Part shown: piece by piece, positions 35,852 to 44,377 of the stretch
Layout of the letters: every line of letters begins with the position of its first letter
Position numbering within the stretch: the stretch's first letter is position 1
Program-made: the position numbers and the translations under genes
Notes under the pieces: model-generated
Databases searched by the model: none
Seen by the model: the letters and a program-made list of their open reading frames with translations, nothing else
What the model was told of the DNA's origin: nothing
NCBI GenBank assembly: GCA_944325655.1
Contig: CALVAW010000010.1
Span: forward strand, 1 to 51,060
From: Candidatus Gastranaerophilales bacterium
GTDB taxonomy: Bacteria; Cyanobacteriota; Vampirovibrionia; Gastranaerophilales; Gastranaerophilaceae
Direction: 5' to 3'
Length of the DNA stretch: 51,060 nucleotides

Positions 35852-37222
35852 ATGGATTTTGTAAATGAATTAAAAAAAATATGCGGTTCTAATCTTCTTT
35901 TAAAAAAAGAAGATTTATATGTCTATGCCCATGATACTTCGCAAAATCCTGATAATATTATTTTGCCTCTTGCTGTGGTTTTTCCCAGAAATACTAAAGA
36001 AGTAAGCGATATTATTAAAGTTTTAAATAAGTATAATGTTCCTTGTGTTCCAAGAGCTCAGGGGACAAATCATTGCGGGGGAACCCGTTTAACAAAAAAA
36101 TCTGTTGTAATTCATTTTTCTAAAATGGATAAGATTATTGAAATCGATAAAAATAATTTAATTGCAAAAGTCCAACCAAATGTTGTAATAGGAGATTTAA
36201 ATAAAGAACTTGATAAGTTAAATCTTTTTTTTCCTCCGGATCCTTCAAATTTAGCAGTTTCAACAATAGGAGGTGCGATTGCACTTTGTGCCGGAGGTCC
36301 AAGAACGTTTAAATACGGCAATACCAAAGATTATATAATAAATCTCGAAGTTGTATTGGCAGACGGTACTATTATTGAAACTTCCAAAGATTTAGCAAAA
36401 AACGTTACCGGATATAACATTACGAGCTTATTTGTGGGAAGTGAAGGTACTTTGGGTATAGTTACTCAAGCGACATTGAAATTAATTCCGAAACCCGAAG
36501 AAAGGCTTTTAACTCTTTCATATTTTGATAGTTTGGAAAATGCTGCAAAATGTGTAAACAATATTATTAATTCTGGTTTTATTCCTTCTACTTTAGATTT
36601 GCTTGATAATAATACGATTAAAACGATTGAAAGATTTAACCCTTGCGGACTTTTAACAGATAAAGAAGCGGTTCTATTGATTGAATTGGATGGTTTTAAA
36701 AGTTGCGTAAAATATGAGCAGGATATTTTAAAAGAAATTTTAATAAAATCAGATGCGGTTAATATTGTTCAGGCAAAAAATCAAGAGGAAAACGAAGAAA
36801 TTTGGCGTGCCAGAAGAAGCGCATATTCTGCAGTTACACAGTTAAAACCGAATGTTGTAACTGAAGATATTGTGGTTCCAAAATCAAAAATTGTTGAGTG
36901 TATAAAAAAAATAAATGAAATATCTTCTAAATACGGAATAATTGTTTGTATTATGGGACATGCGGGAGATGGCAATATACATCCTAATTTTGCTTTAGAT
37001 TTGTCGAATGAAAATGAAAAAATAAATTTTGAAAAATTAAAAGACGAACTTTTTTATTATGCAATTTCAATTGGCGGTACTTTATCCGCAGAACATGGTA
37101 TAGGTATGCATAAGAAAAAATATTTAAAAGATGCTCTTAATTATGGGGCTTTTGATTTAATGCTAAAAATAAAGAAATTGTTGGATGTAAAAAATTTAAT
37201 AAATCCTGATAAAATGTTTTAA
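35852..37222 (+). CDS. FAD-linked oxidase, GlcD-like (glycolate/D-lactate dehydrogenase family)
   Basis: A 456-aa flavoprotein of the VAO/PCMH family oxidising a 2-hydroxy acid such as glycolate or D-lactate. The FAD-binding PCMH region includes 'PRAQGTNHCGGTRL' and 'PPDPSNLAVSTIGGAIA', and the C-terminal cap has 'GHAGDGNIHPNF' and 'LSAEHGIGMHKKKYL'. The substrate cannot be fixed by sequence. There is no GlcE, GlcF or Fe-S partner next door, so electron acceptance is unclear. TATAAT at 35835-35840 is 11 nt before the ATG, leaving a leader of only a few bases and no Shine-Dalgarno. The MATE gene follows after 2 nt. Confidence 0.9.
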   Translation: MDFVNELKKICGSNLLLKKEDLYVYAHDTSQNPDNIILPLAVVFPRNTKEVSDIIKVLNKYNVPCVPRAQGTNHCGGTRLTKKSVVIHFSKMDKIIEIDKNNLIAKVQPNVVIGDLNKELDKLNLFFPPDPSNLAVSTIGGAIALCAGGPRTFKYGNTKDYIINLEVVLADGTIIETSKDLAKNVTGYNITSLFVGSEGTLGIVTQATLKLIPKPEERLLTLSYFDSLENAAKCVNNIINSGFIPSTLDLLDNNTIKTIERFNPCGLLTDKEAVLLIELDGFKSCVKYEQDILKEILIKSDAVNIVQAKNQEENEEIWRARRSAYSAVTQLKPNVVTEDIVVPKSKIVECIKKINEISSKYGIIVCIMGHAGDGNIHPNFALDLSNENEKINFEKLKDELFYYAISIGGTLSAEHGIGMHKKKYLKDALNYGAFDLMLKIKKLLDVKNLINPDKMF

Positions 37223-37224
37223 CT

Positions 37225-38550
37225 ATGACCAGATTTAATGATTATAAAGAAATTATATTAAATTTAATTAAGCTTTCTTTGCCTATTTTAGGCGGGAATA
37301 TTTCTCAAATTTTGGTTAATTTGGCAGATACCATTGTTGCGGGTCGTTATTCAACACTTGCTTTAGGTGCTGTTTCCGTTGCAAGTGCAATAATAATGAC
37401 TGCAATAATAGGCGCGATAGGTTTGATTATGAGTATCAGCCCAGTTATATCAAATTTTAGAGGAGCGAATATAAGAAGTAAGAGATATTTTAAATTAACT
37501 CTTTTATTTTCTATTTTAGTTTCAGTGCCTTTTTTTGTTTTAATAGAATTTTTAATTGCAAAACTTAACTTTATTAGACTTTCTCATGAATTGTATGAGC
37601 CTGTTAAAATCTACCTTGAAATATGCGCATGGACAATTTTTCCAAGTGCAGTTTTTGTTGCTTTAAAAGAATTTTTACAAGCTTATGAAAAAGTTGTGTT
37701 TGCAAATGTTTTGATGCTTTTTATGGTTGTTTTAAATATTATTTTGAATGTTGTATTTGCTTTCGGATTTAATTTGAGTTATATACAAATACCGGAAATG
37801 GGCGTCAAAGGTCTTGCTTTTGCGACATTAATTTCTAAAAGCTTGGTAGCTTTTTTGATGATTTTATATTGTTTACCATTGTTTAAAGTTCCTTTTGAGA
37901 AATCAAAAAAATATGTCAAAGATTTATTAAAAACCGGTTTTCCAATTTCTCTTGCTATGTTTTTTGAATTTTTAGGATTTAATTTAACAGCTGTTCTTAT
38001 AGGAAAATTTTCTGCGCTTTATGCCGGAGTGCATAATATTATTCTTTGTGTTGCAAATTGTACTTTTATGATTGCACTTTCTGTTTCAAGTGCTGCAAGC
38101 ATAAGAGTCGGATACTTTAATGGTAAAAAAGATAAATTCAATATAAAAAGGTATGCTTTTGCAAGCATTTTTCTAATTATCGGGATATGTATTATTGCAT
38201 TTATATTTCTTGAAAAATTTCAAAATCAAATTGTTTTCTTGTTTTCGGATGATCCTTCCGTTTTATTTTGGTGTAAGAAGATTTTTAAAATTGCTTTGTG
38301 CTTTTTATTTTTTGACGGAATACAATGCGCATGTGTCGGCATTTTAAAAGGACTTAAAGATACTAAAATTATTATGTTTACTATGCTTGCGGCGTATATT
38401 TTGATAGCCATTCCTTTTGGATCATATTTTGCTTTTAATAAAGGATATGTATTGGAAGGTTATTGGATAGGGCTTGCTTTGGCATTATTTTTTGCTGCAA
38501 TAGTTACAAGCTCAAGACTAATTTATGATATAAGAAAAATGAAGGCTTGA
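37225..38550 (+). CDS. MATE family efflux transporter
   Basis: A 441-aa multidrug/toxic-compound extrusion protein with about 12 hydrophobic segments in two repeated halves. The N-terminal 'LSLPILGGNISQILVNLADT' and 'GRYSTLALGAVSVA' are typical, and the second half begins near 'LLKTGFPISLAMFFEFLGFN'. Cation-coupled export is expected; the substrate is unknown. The ATG is 2 nt after the GlcD-like stop with no Shine-Dalgarno of its own, so translation is probably coupled to the upstream gene. The following 121 nt hold the promoter of the large pilin-like gene. Confidence 0.9.
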   Translation: MTRFNDYKEIILNLIKLSLPILGGNISQILVNLADTIVAGRYSTLALGAVSVASAIIMTAIIGAIGLIMSISPVISNFRGANIRSKRYFKLTLLFSILVSVPFFVLIEFLIAKLNFIRLSHELYEPVKIYLEICAWTIFPSAVFVALKEFLQAYEKVVFANVLMLFMVVLNIILNVVFAFGFNLSYIQIPEMGVKGLAFATLISKSLVAFLMILYCLPLFKVPFEKSKKYVKDLLKTGFPISLAMFFEFLGFNLTAVLIGKFSALYAGVHNIILCVANCTFMIALSVSSAASIRVGYFNGKKDKFNIKRYAFASIFLIIGICIIAFIFLEKFQNQIVFLFSDDPSVLFWCKKIFKIALCFLFFDGIQCACVGILKGLKDTKIIMFTMLAAYILIAIPFGSYFAFNKGYVLEGYWIGLALALFFAAIVTSSRLIYDIRKMKA

Positions 38551-38595
38551 AAATTTTTAAATTAGTACGCATATTTTTAATTTAAAAATATTACA

Positions 38596-38625
38596 TTGGT
38601 TGTTTTTTAATTCTTTCCATATTAT
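38596..38625 (+). promoter_or_regulatory. Promoter of the glycine-rich prepilin gene
   Basis: TTGGTT (38596-38601), an 18-bp spacer, TATTAT (38620-38625). The predicted leader contains an ATGTGT...ACACAT inverted repeat before the TAGGGAG ribosome-binding site of ATG 38672. Confidence 0.45.
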
Positions 38626-38671
38626 CATGTGTAATTGTTAACCAAAACACATAGAATTTTTTAGGGAGTAT

Positions 38672-40732
38672 ATGAAGAAAAATTTTGCATTTAGTTTAGT
38701 TGAACTTATGATTAGCTTAATTACCATAAGTTGTATTGCTGCAGCATTTGCGCCTACTGTTACAAAAAGATTAACTAAAACAAACGTAACTATATCAAGC
38801 GGTGCTTCAGGCGAGCAGGTTGTTGAATTAATGTGTACTAATATGTTTGGTGATAATTGTATTAATTGTTCAAAAGACGAATGTACTATGTGTAAAATAA
38901 CGCATTTTTTAGCTGCCGATAAAACTTGTTCCGCTTGTCAAGCCGGTTATTTTTGTGATGGATCGTCAAATACGATGCCTTGCCATGATAAATTTGGAGA
39001 AGGTTGCATGACTTGCAATTCGGAAAAATGTATGGTGGCAAATTTAGGGTATTTTATAAACGAATCAGGTTATTCAATAGCATGTTCGACTCAATATGAT
39101 CCAAATTGCGGTTCTTGTAATGCTACACAGTGTAATGCTTGTAAAACAGGTTATAAATTTAACGAAAATAAAGAATGTATTGCAATATGTAATCCCGGAA
39201 GCAAAGAATATACTACTGCAGGAACATATACCTTTGATATTCCGCAAGGCTGCTCTACTTTAACGGCTACTCTTGTTGCAGGCGGCGGCGGAGGCGGCGG
39301 AGGCAGCATTGTTGAAAAAACGCAAACTTTTGTTACTATGGGTAATGGTAATATTACTGCTAATGCAAATAATGTTGTAACGGTTAATTCATCGGGAATT
39401 TTTACTTATGCTGTACCTGCAGAATTAAGAGGTAAATATTTTAAAGCTACAGCTTGCGGAGGCGGCGGCGGAGGCGGACAAAACGTTCCTAATCCAACAC
39501 GAGATCATGATTATGGTACTAAAGGCGGAAATGGTGGGTATTATCAAGATGTGTTAGTCCAAATGCCTAATGTTACAAGTACTCAAATTCAGGTTGGCGG
39601 AGGCGGCGGAACAGGCGGTCAAGCCGGTGGTTGTGCTTATGGCGGAGGCGGCGGAAAAGGCGGAATTTCGTGTGGTTCAGGTGCTAGCTGGGGAAAGGGC
39701 GGCCTATGGTGTAATGGCTCTGCAAGTGGAGGTTATGATCCTATTAGTGGGTTGAATGGTTCCGGAGGAGGCAGAGGCGTAAGTCGAGGAGCTAATGGAA
39801 GTTATTACGGCGGCGGAGGCGGCGGTTCTTATTCCGGGTATTGGCATACATATAATGATGGTGAAAGAGTTCATTTTTGTAGTGATGGAGCAGGCGGCGG
39901 CGGAGGCGGCGGCGGAGCTACATTATTTTATTTATGGCCTACAAATGCTTCACTTGTTGCAGGTGGTGGCGGCGGCGGAAAAGGCGGAGATGTTATAACT
40001 GATATTCCGTACGGCTATGGCGGAGGCGGCGGCGGAGGCGGCGGTGTGACCGCCGGTTCTGCAAATGGTGGTAGCGGTGCTAATGGTAGAATAGGTTCTA
40101 ATACTGTTTTTGGCAGTGCTTATTGTACCGGGGGTGAAATAAGCAGAAACGGTAAACCTGGTGCTATGAGAATTAAATATATAGGAGCTAATATAGGTGG
40201 TTCAGGTGGTGCAGCCGGAGCTATTGTTCCTAAACAAAAAATTAGTGCAACAGGCAGAATAACAATAGTTGTTGGAGCAGGTGGAAGAGGCGGAGCTGCC
40301 GGAAGCGGATATAATTCTGCCGGAGCTTATACTAATTCTACAAATGGCACCAAAGGCGGTCAAAGTATGATTAAAAACAGTTCCGGTGCTATTTTGCTTC
40401 AAACTGCACCCGGTCTTGGGGTTGGAAGTGAAGGAGGAACTACTACAGGAACTGCAACTGCTGCAGGCAGAATAACCAATGGTAAAAGTACCACTGCAAT
40501 ATCAGTAAGTGGATTTGCTTCAACAGGGGGAGCAAGAACTACTTCTAAAACTGGTACAGCGGGCGGAAAAACAACAATAGATGGGGCTAATTATTGTTCT
40601 GCAGGTGCCGGAAGTTCAGGTGCAGGCGGGAATGCTACAAGCTATGGCGGCTGCGGCGGCGGCGGAGGCGGCGGCGGTTATAAAGGAGGAAATGGTGCTC
40701 CTGGTTATGTAAAAATTGAATGGAGTTTGTAA
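38672..40732 (+). CDS. Prepilin fused to Cys-rich repeats and a very long glycine-rich domain (candidate pilin-borne adhesin)
   Basis: A 686-aa protein in three parts. Residues 1-30 form a type IV prepilin N-terminus: basic leader, 'FA' then 'FSLVELMISL', with Glu at +5 and Ala rather than Gly at -1. Residues 55-173 are Cys-rich, with repeated CxxC and 'C.AG.F' units as in furin/EGF-like or VSP-type repeats. From about 180, 'GTYTFDIPQGCSTLTATLVA' leads into poly-Gly blocks, a layout like bacterial Gly-rich domains and phage tail adhesins that form polyglycine-II bundles. 'GKPGAMRIKY' (about 495) and the C-terminal 'GAPGYVKIEW' suggest two Gly-rich modules. Pilus-tip adhesion is inference. It has its own promoter and terminator. 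Confidence 0.85.
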   Translation: MKKNFAFSLVELMISLITISCIAAAFAPTVTKRLTKTNVTISSGASGEQVVELMCTNMFGDNCINCSKDECTMCKITHFLAADKTCSACQAGYFCDGSSNTMPCHDKFGEGCMTCNSEKCMVANLGYFINESGYSIACSTQYDPNCGSCNATQCNACKTGYKFNENKECIAICNPGSKEYTTAGTYTFDIPQGCSTLTATLVAGGGGGGGGSIVEKTQTFVTMGNGNITANANNVVTVNSSGIFTYAVPAELRGKYFKATACGGGGGGGQNVPNPTRDHDYGTKGGNGGYYQDVLVQMPNVTSTQIQVGGGGGTGGQAGGCAYGGGGGKGGISCGSGASWGKGGLWCNGSASGGYDPISGLNGSGGGRGVSRGANGSYYGGGGGGSYSGYWHTYNDGERVHFCSDGAGGGGGGGGATLFYLWPTNASLVAGGGGGGKGGDVITDIPYGYGGGGGGGGGVTAGSANGGSGANGRIGSNTVFGSAYCTGGEISRNGKPGAMRIKYIGANIGGSGGAAGAIVPKQKISATGRITIVVGAGGRGGAAGSGYNSAGAYTNSTNGTKGGQSMIKNSSGAILLQTAPGLGVGSEGGTTTGTATAAGRITNGKSTTAISVSGFASTGGARTTSKTGTAGGKTTIDGANYCSAGAGSSGAGGNATSYGGCGGGGGGGGYKGGNGAPGYVKIEWSL

Positions 40733-40760
40733 GTACAGAAGTTGTAGTATTTTTATTAAA

Positions 40761-40787
40761 AAACCGAGGTTTTATCCTCGGCTTTTT
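40761..40787. terminator. Bidirectional terminator between convergent genes
   Basis: CCGAGG (40764-40769) pairs with CCTCGG (40776-40781) around a 6-nt loop. Six A's precede and five T's follow the stem, so it can end both the glycine-rich prepilin gene (plus) and the ferredoxin oxidoreductase operon (minus). Confidence 0.88.
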
Positions 40788-40804
40788 AATATTTTATGTT
40801 AATT

Positions 40805-41062
40805 TTATTTTCTGACTACCTTGATTGCACTATCAGGGCAAACCATTGCGCAAGTTCCGCATCCTATACATAAAGAAGGATCAGGTTCAACGCAAGGGGT
40901 TTGGTACAAACCTACTTCTTTGGACCATTTTAAACATTGTTTGGGACATTTTACCATGCATAGTCCGCAACCTTTACAAAGTTCTGAAAACATATACCAA
41001 TCAGCTTTTCCGTTAGCTACATTTTCAACTTTAAAACCTTTATATTTTTTTTCTGTTGTCAT
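40805..41062 (-). CDS. 2-oxoacid:ferredoxin oxidoreductase, delta subunit (ferredoxin)
   Basis: An 85-aa protein with two 4Fe-4S motifs, CKGCGLCMVKCP and CIGCGTCAMVCP, each CxxCxxCxxxC. It passes electrons from the catalytic subunits to free ferredoxin. Its ATG overlaps the stop of the gamma gene by one base, so it is the last gene of the four-gene operon. Separate small delta subunits are typical of four-subunit KOR, VOR and POR enzymes. Confidence 0.92.
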   Translation of the reverse strand: MTTEKKYKGFKVENVANGKADWYMFSELCKGCGLCMVKCPKQCLKWSKEVGLYQTPCVEPDPSLCIGCGTCAMVCPDSAIKVVRK

Positions 41063-41622
41063 TAAACACCAACCTTATCTATCATTTTCATACCCATTTC
41101 AAGAGCTTTGTAGTTAAGTTCTCTTAGTTCGGGTTTTGCTGCAAATTTTTTGCCGAGAGCTATCTCCATTGCGTTTTTGATATCATCGAGTTTTAAGACA
41201 TTTGTTGCTTTTAATAAAACACCTAAAATCATGATATTGAAAACACGAGCTGATAATTGTTCATTTGCAATTTTATTTGCTTCTACAGAAATTATTTCTT
41301 TGCACTTTGTTTGAGGTTTTGTTGAACATACCGATGAATCATATACCACAACAGAGTCTTCTGAAGTGTATGTTTCGCACCTTTTGATTGCTCTATCTGA
41401 AAGTGCAATTATAATATCTCCTTTTGCGAAACGAGGTTCACCGATTTTTTCATCAGCTATTTGACAAAAAGCTACAGAAACCCCGCCACGTTGTTCAACA
41501 CCAAAATTTGGTATATAGAGAATTTCTTTTCCTGCTTCATAACCTGCTTCGACAAGGATTTTTGCAATTGATTGAACGCCTTGTCCGCCTTCGCCTGCTA
41601 AAACTATTTTTGTTCTTGCCAT
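41062..41622 (-). CDS. 2-oxoacid:ferredoxin oxidoreductase, gamma subunit
   Basis: A 186-aa gamma-domain protein. The glycine-rich start 'IVLAGEGGQGVQSIAKIL' (about 6-23) and 'YIPNFGVEQRGGVSVAF' are family hallmarks; the domain binds the CoA-side interface in these enzymes. Its stop overlaps the delta ATG by one base, and the beta subunit ends 4 nt upstream. It functions only as part of the alpha-beta-gamma-delta complex. Confidence 0.93.
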   Translation of the reverse strand: MARTKIVLAGEGGQGVQSIAKILVEAGYEAGKEILYIPNFGVEQRGGVSVAFCQIADEKIGEPRFAKGDIIIALSDRAIKRCETYTSEDSVVVYDSSVCSTKPQTKCKEIISVEANKIANEQLSARVFNIMILGVLLKATNVLKLDDIKNAMEIALGKKFAAKPELRELNYKALEMGMKMIDKVGV

Positions 41623-41626
41623 TTTA

Positions 41627-42382
41627 TTACTCCAATCCTTCTCTTACAAGAAATTCTTTTACTTCAAAATATTCTTCCATTGTTTTTAATCTGCCCCAAG
41701 TGTCAACATTGTTTGTTCTCCAATTCAAAGGACAAACAGACAGGACTTCAATAAAAGAATATCCGCCCATAGCAGTATTTTTCAAAGCTTTTTTCATAAC
41801 ACTTGAAAGTTTTCTTAAATTAGAAACGGAAGCTCTTGCTACATAAGATTTTTCAGGATCAGCAATGGCTGCAACGAGTTCAGCTGCTTTTGCAGGGCGT
41901 CCGGTAACCTCGCAATCACGACCATAGGGTGTGGTTTCCGTTTTTTGTCCGGGCATTGTAGTAGGACTCATTTGTCCGCCTGTCATACCATAATTTGTAT
42001 TATTTGCAACAATAACCAAAATATTTTCGCTTCTTGTTGCTGCGTTAACAAGGTGTTGTGCACCTATTGCCAAGCCGCCGCCATCGCCCATATATGCTAT
42101 TCCGACTGTTCCGGGGTTAGCTCTTGTAACTCCGTATATAACGGGTGTTGTTCTTCCATGGTGTGTTTGGACGGAATCAAGGTTCATATAGTTCCAAGAT
42201 AATAAAGAACATCCTATGTCACATCCAAAAACTGTTCTTTCATTTAATTCAAGTTCATCTATTGATTTAGCTAACGTTTTTAAAATCATGCCATGACCGC
42301 ATCCGGGGCAAAATTTGCTTGCACCGGCTTGTGCATTTTGAGCTTTTGCTAAATCAGGTTTTACATCTAAAGTAGTTATCAT
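41627..42382 (-). CDS. 2-oxoacid:ferredoxin oxidoreductase, beta subunit (TPP-binding)
   Basis: A 251-aa subunit holding thiamine pyrophosphate. 'FCPGCGHGMILKTLAKSI' carries the conserved CxxCGH start, 'GIAYMGDGGGLAIGAQHLVN' is the Mg-TPP GDG motif, and 'NTNYGMTGGQMSPTT' follows as in KOR and VOR. It lies between alpha (20 nt upstream) and gamma. 2-Oxoglutarate or branched-chain 2-oxoacids are the likely substrates; pyruvate enzymes usually have a different subunit layout. Confidence 0.93.
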   Translation of the reverse strand: MITTLDVKPDLAKAQNAQAGASKFCPGCGHGMILKTLAKSIDELELNERTVFGCDIGCSLLSWNYMNLDSVQTHHGRTTPVIYGVTRANPGTVGIAYMGDGGGLAIGAQHLVNAATRSENILVIVANNTNYGMTGGQMSPTTMPGQKTETTPYGRDCEVTGRPAKAAELVAAIADPEKSYVARASVSNLRKLSSVMKKALKNTAMGGYSFIEVLSVCPLNWRTNNVDTWGRLKTMEEYFEVKEFLVREGLE

Positions 42383-42402
42383 TTTGTTTCCTCATCAATC
42401 AT

Positions 42403-43506
42403 TTATACGCTTGCCATTTCACGAACCATTGATTCGACTTTAGCAACAATATCGTCACCTGTTACACCTACACCCATTTTGAATAATGTTTGATAAGGTG
42501 TTGTGAGTCCGTATAATTTTTCCAAACACATTTGAGCAAGCTGTCCGTTTGCTGATTCCGTAAAGAGAACTTGTTTTGTTCTTTTAACAGCTTTTCTCAT
42601 TGCTTCAACAGGTAAAGGTCTTATAGTAATTGGTCTGAAAAGACCGGCTTTTATGCCTTTTGCTCTTAATTCATCTACAGCTGTCATAGCAGAACGTGCT
42701 ACTATACCATGAGCAATAACTAAAACTTCAGCATCTTCCGCTTTGTATTCAAGATATTCTTCTACTTCTTTGCTCATTTTATCGTAGTCAATTTGATATT
42801 GATCAAGATGTTCCATTAATTCTTCTTCAAGATTAAATGTATTTCTTAAATGATTTGCTTCTCTGTCAATTCCGATTTTTCCGGGAGCTCTGAGGGCTGC
42901 AGGAGTTGGTTCCATTTTAATGCCTCTTGAAGCAGGGTCATATAATGTAACGGGTTCTCTCATTTTACCTTGATAACCATCTGCCAGCATAAATGTCGGG
43001 AAGCGGTATTTCCAAGCAGTATTAAAGGATTTAATCATATAATCGTATAAATCTTGGTGCCCTGCTGTAGAATAAACAATTCTAAAGCCTTCGCCGTTTC
43101 CGCCAAAACATGTTAAGCGGGTTTCTTGTTGAGCATATATTACCGTAGCGGTTGAAGGACCACCTCTTTGCATAACCGCACAAACAAAAGGAATTCTCAT
43201 CATTTCTGCCATTGATTGAGCATCTTGCATAATAACATTACCGGGGCCTGCAGTTGCTGTGAATGCGCGTTTTCCTGCTAAAATACCTCCGATAGTTGAA
43301 AAGCCCGCAGAAATTTCATCTTCTGTTTGCAAAAAACCTGCTTCGGTTTTCGGTAATAGTTTACACCATGTATGCATTATTTCGTTTTGAGGTGTAATCG
43401 GGTATCCGTACATAAATTCAGCTTCAGCAGCGTTTGCTGCATAGGCTATAACTTCATTACCCGTCAAGAACATTCTGGTGTCTTGAGTGATAAGTTTTTT
43501 AACCAT
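42403..43506 (-). CDS. 2-oxoacid:ferredoxin oxidoreductase, alpha subunit
   Basis: A 367-aa pyrimidine-binding subunit and first gene of the operon. 'TGNEVIAYAANAAEAEFMYG' and 'YPITPQNEIMH' are the family's N-terminal signature, and 'TEDEISAGFSTIGG' and 'FTATAGPGNVIMQDA' line the active site. The complex oxidatively decarboxylates a 2-oxoacid with CoA to an acyl-CoA, reducing ferredoxin; in reverse it fixes CO2. The enzyme class is oxygen-sensitive, supporting an anaerobic lifestyle. AAGGA precedes the ATG on the minus strand. Confidence 0.93.
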   Translation of the reverse strand: MVKKLITQDTRMFLTGNEVIAYAANAAEAEFMYGYPITPQNEIMHTWCKLLPKTEAGFLQTEDEISAGFSTIGGILAGKRAFTATAGPGNVIMQDAQSMAEMMRIPFVCAVMQRGGPSTATVIYAQQETRLTCFGGNGEGFRIVYSTAGHQDLYDYMIKSFNTAWKYRFPTFMLADGYQGKMREPVTLYDPASRGIKMEPTPAALRAPGKIGIDREANHLRNTFNLEEELMEHLDQYQIDYDKMSKEVEEYLEYKAEDAEVLVIAHGIVARSAMTAVDELRAKGIKAGLFRPITIRPLPVEAMRKAVKRTKQVLFTESANGQLAQMCLEKLYGLTTPYQTLFKMGVGVTGDDIVAKVESMVREMASV

Positions 43507-43546
43507 AATTAATCCTTAACCCTTATTTTAAAACTCTGTACAATTT

Positions 43547-43576
43547 AAAAATACTACAAAAGTATGCTTTTATCAA
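43547..43576 (-). promoter_or_regulatory. Promoter candidate of the 2-oxoacid:ferredoxin oxidoreductase operon
   Basis: On the minus strand TTGATA (43576-43571), an 18-bp spacer and TATTTT (43552-43547), about 40 nt upstream of the alpha-subunit ATG. Confidence 0.35.
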
Positions 43577-43606
43577 GAAATTTAATTGTTTTATATATGA
43601 ATTTAA

Positions 43607-44362
43607 TTATTTTTTTACAACAAATCCAAAGGTTGATGAATTATCTTTTTTTGATTCCGCAATAATGTTCCATTTGTGTGCGTTAATTAATTTTTTTGCA
43701 ATATTTAAATTTAAACTCATACCTAATTGGTTAAAATCACATAAGTTCTTTTTGTCTTCAAATAAACTGTTTATTTTTTCTTTTGTCATATATATAGATT
43801 TATTTCTTGTGCAAAATGAAATAGAATTTTTGCTTTCTTTAACCGTAATTTCAATGTTGCTTTTTTCAAAACCGTATGAAATGGAACTTGACAAGATATT
43901 AAAGATTATTTTTTGTATCATCAACCTGTCTGCTTTTAATTTTATTTCATTTTTTTTATTGGTTTTGATAATTATTTTTTGTGATTTTTCTTGAGCAAAA
44001 TTTTTAATCATGTTGCAACAATCTTCAATTTGTTCAAGTATGTCAATGTTTTCTAATTTTAATTTAGGTTGTTCATTTTCGTATTTTGCTAAAAATACAG
44101 CATTTGAGACAATTTCAAATAAAAAATAATTGGAATTTAAAATTTCATTTAAAATATTTTTTTGAGAGTCATTTATTTTTCCGAAACGTTCTTTTAAAAT
44201 TAATTCAAGGCTTTGAATTTGTGCTAAAAGAGGTGTTTTTATATCATGGTTTAAAATGCAGGTAAATTTGTTTCTTTCTTTTTGAAGTTTTTCATTGTAC
44301 CTGCTTTTTATTTGTTTTATTTTATTTTTTATTTTTTTTATGAGTTTTTTTTTAAAAAACAT
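43607..44362 (-). CDS. Soluble histidine-kinase-like protein with degenerate ATP-binding domain
   Basis: A 251-aa protein without membrane segments. A basic coiled N-terminus leads to an intact H-box, 'ILNHDIKTPLLAQ' (H39), followed by the dimerisation helices. The ATPase half is degraded: the N-box reads 'FNILSSSISYG', with Ser where the Mg-binding Asn is expected (about 159); no DxGxG G1 box is found; and the G2 box is 'LGMSLNL' instead of GxGLGL. It may transfer or remove phosphate rather than autophosphorylate. It lies 15 nt after the response regulator gene. HisKA-type H-boxes are unusual partners for NarL-type regulators, which normally pair with HisKA_3 kinases. Confidence 0.8.
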   Translation of the reverse strand: MFFKKKLIKKIKNKIKQIKSRYNEKLQKERNKFTCILNHDIKTPLLAQIQSLELILKERFGKINDSQKNILNEILNSNYFLFEIVSNAVFLAKYENEQPKLKLENIDILEQIEDCCNMIKNFAQEKSQKIIIKTNKKNEIKLKADRLMIQKIIFNILSSSISYGFEKSNIEITVKESKNSISFCTRNKSIYMTKEKINSLFEDKKNLCDFNQLGMSLNLNIAKKLINAHKWNIIAESKKDNSSTFGFVVKK

Positions 44363-44377
44363 TTTTTCCTCGTTTAA

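Noticed and set aside
39570-39998. Additional plus-strand ORFs in other frames of the glycine-rich gene.
   Set aside because: GGC/GGA repeats avoid stops in all frames and give Ala/Glu-rich translations without ribosome-binding sites; they are by-products of the poly-Gly coding sequence.
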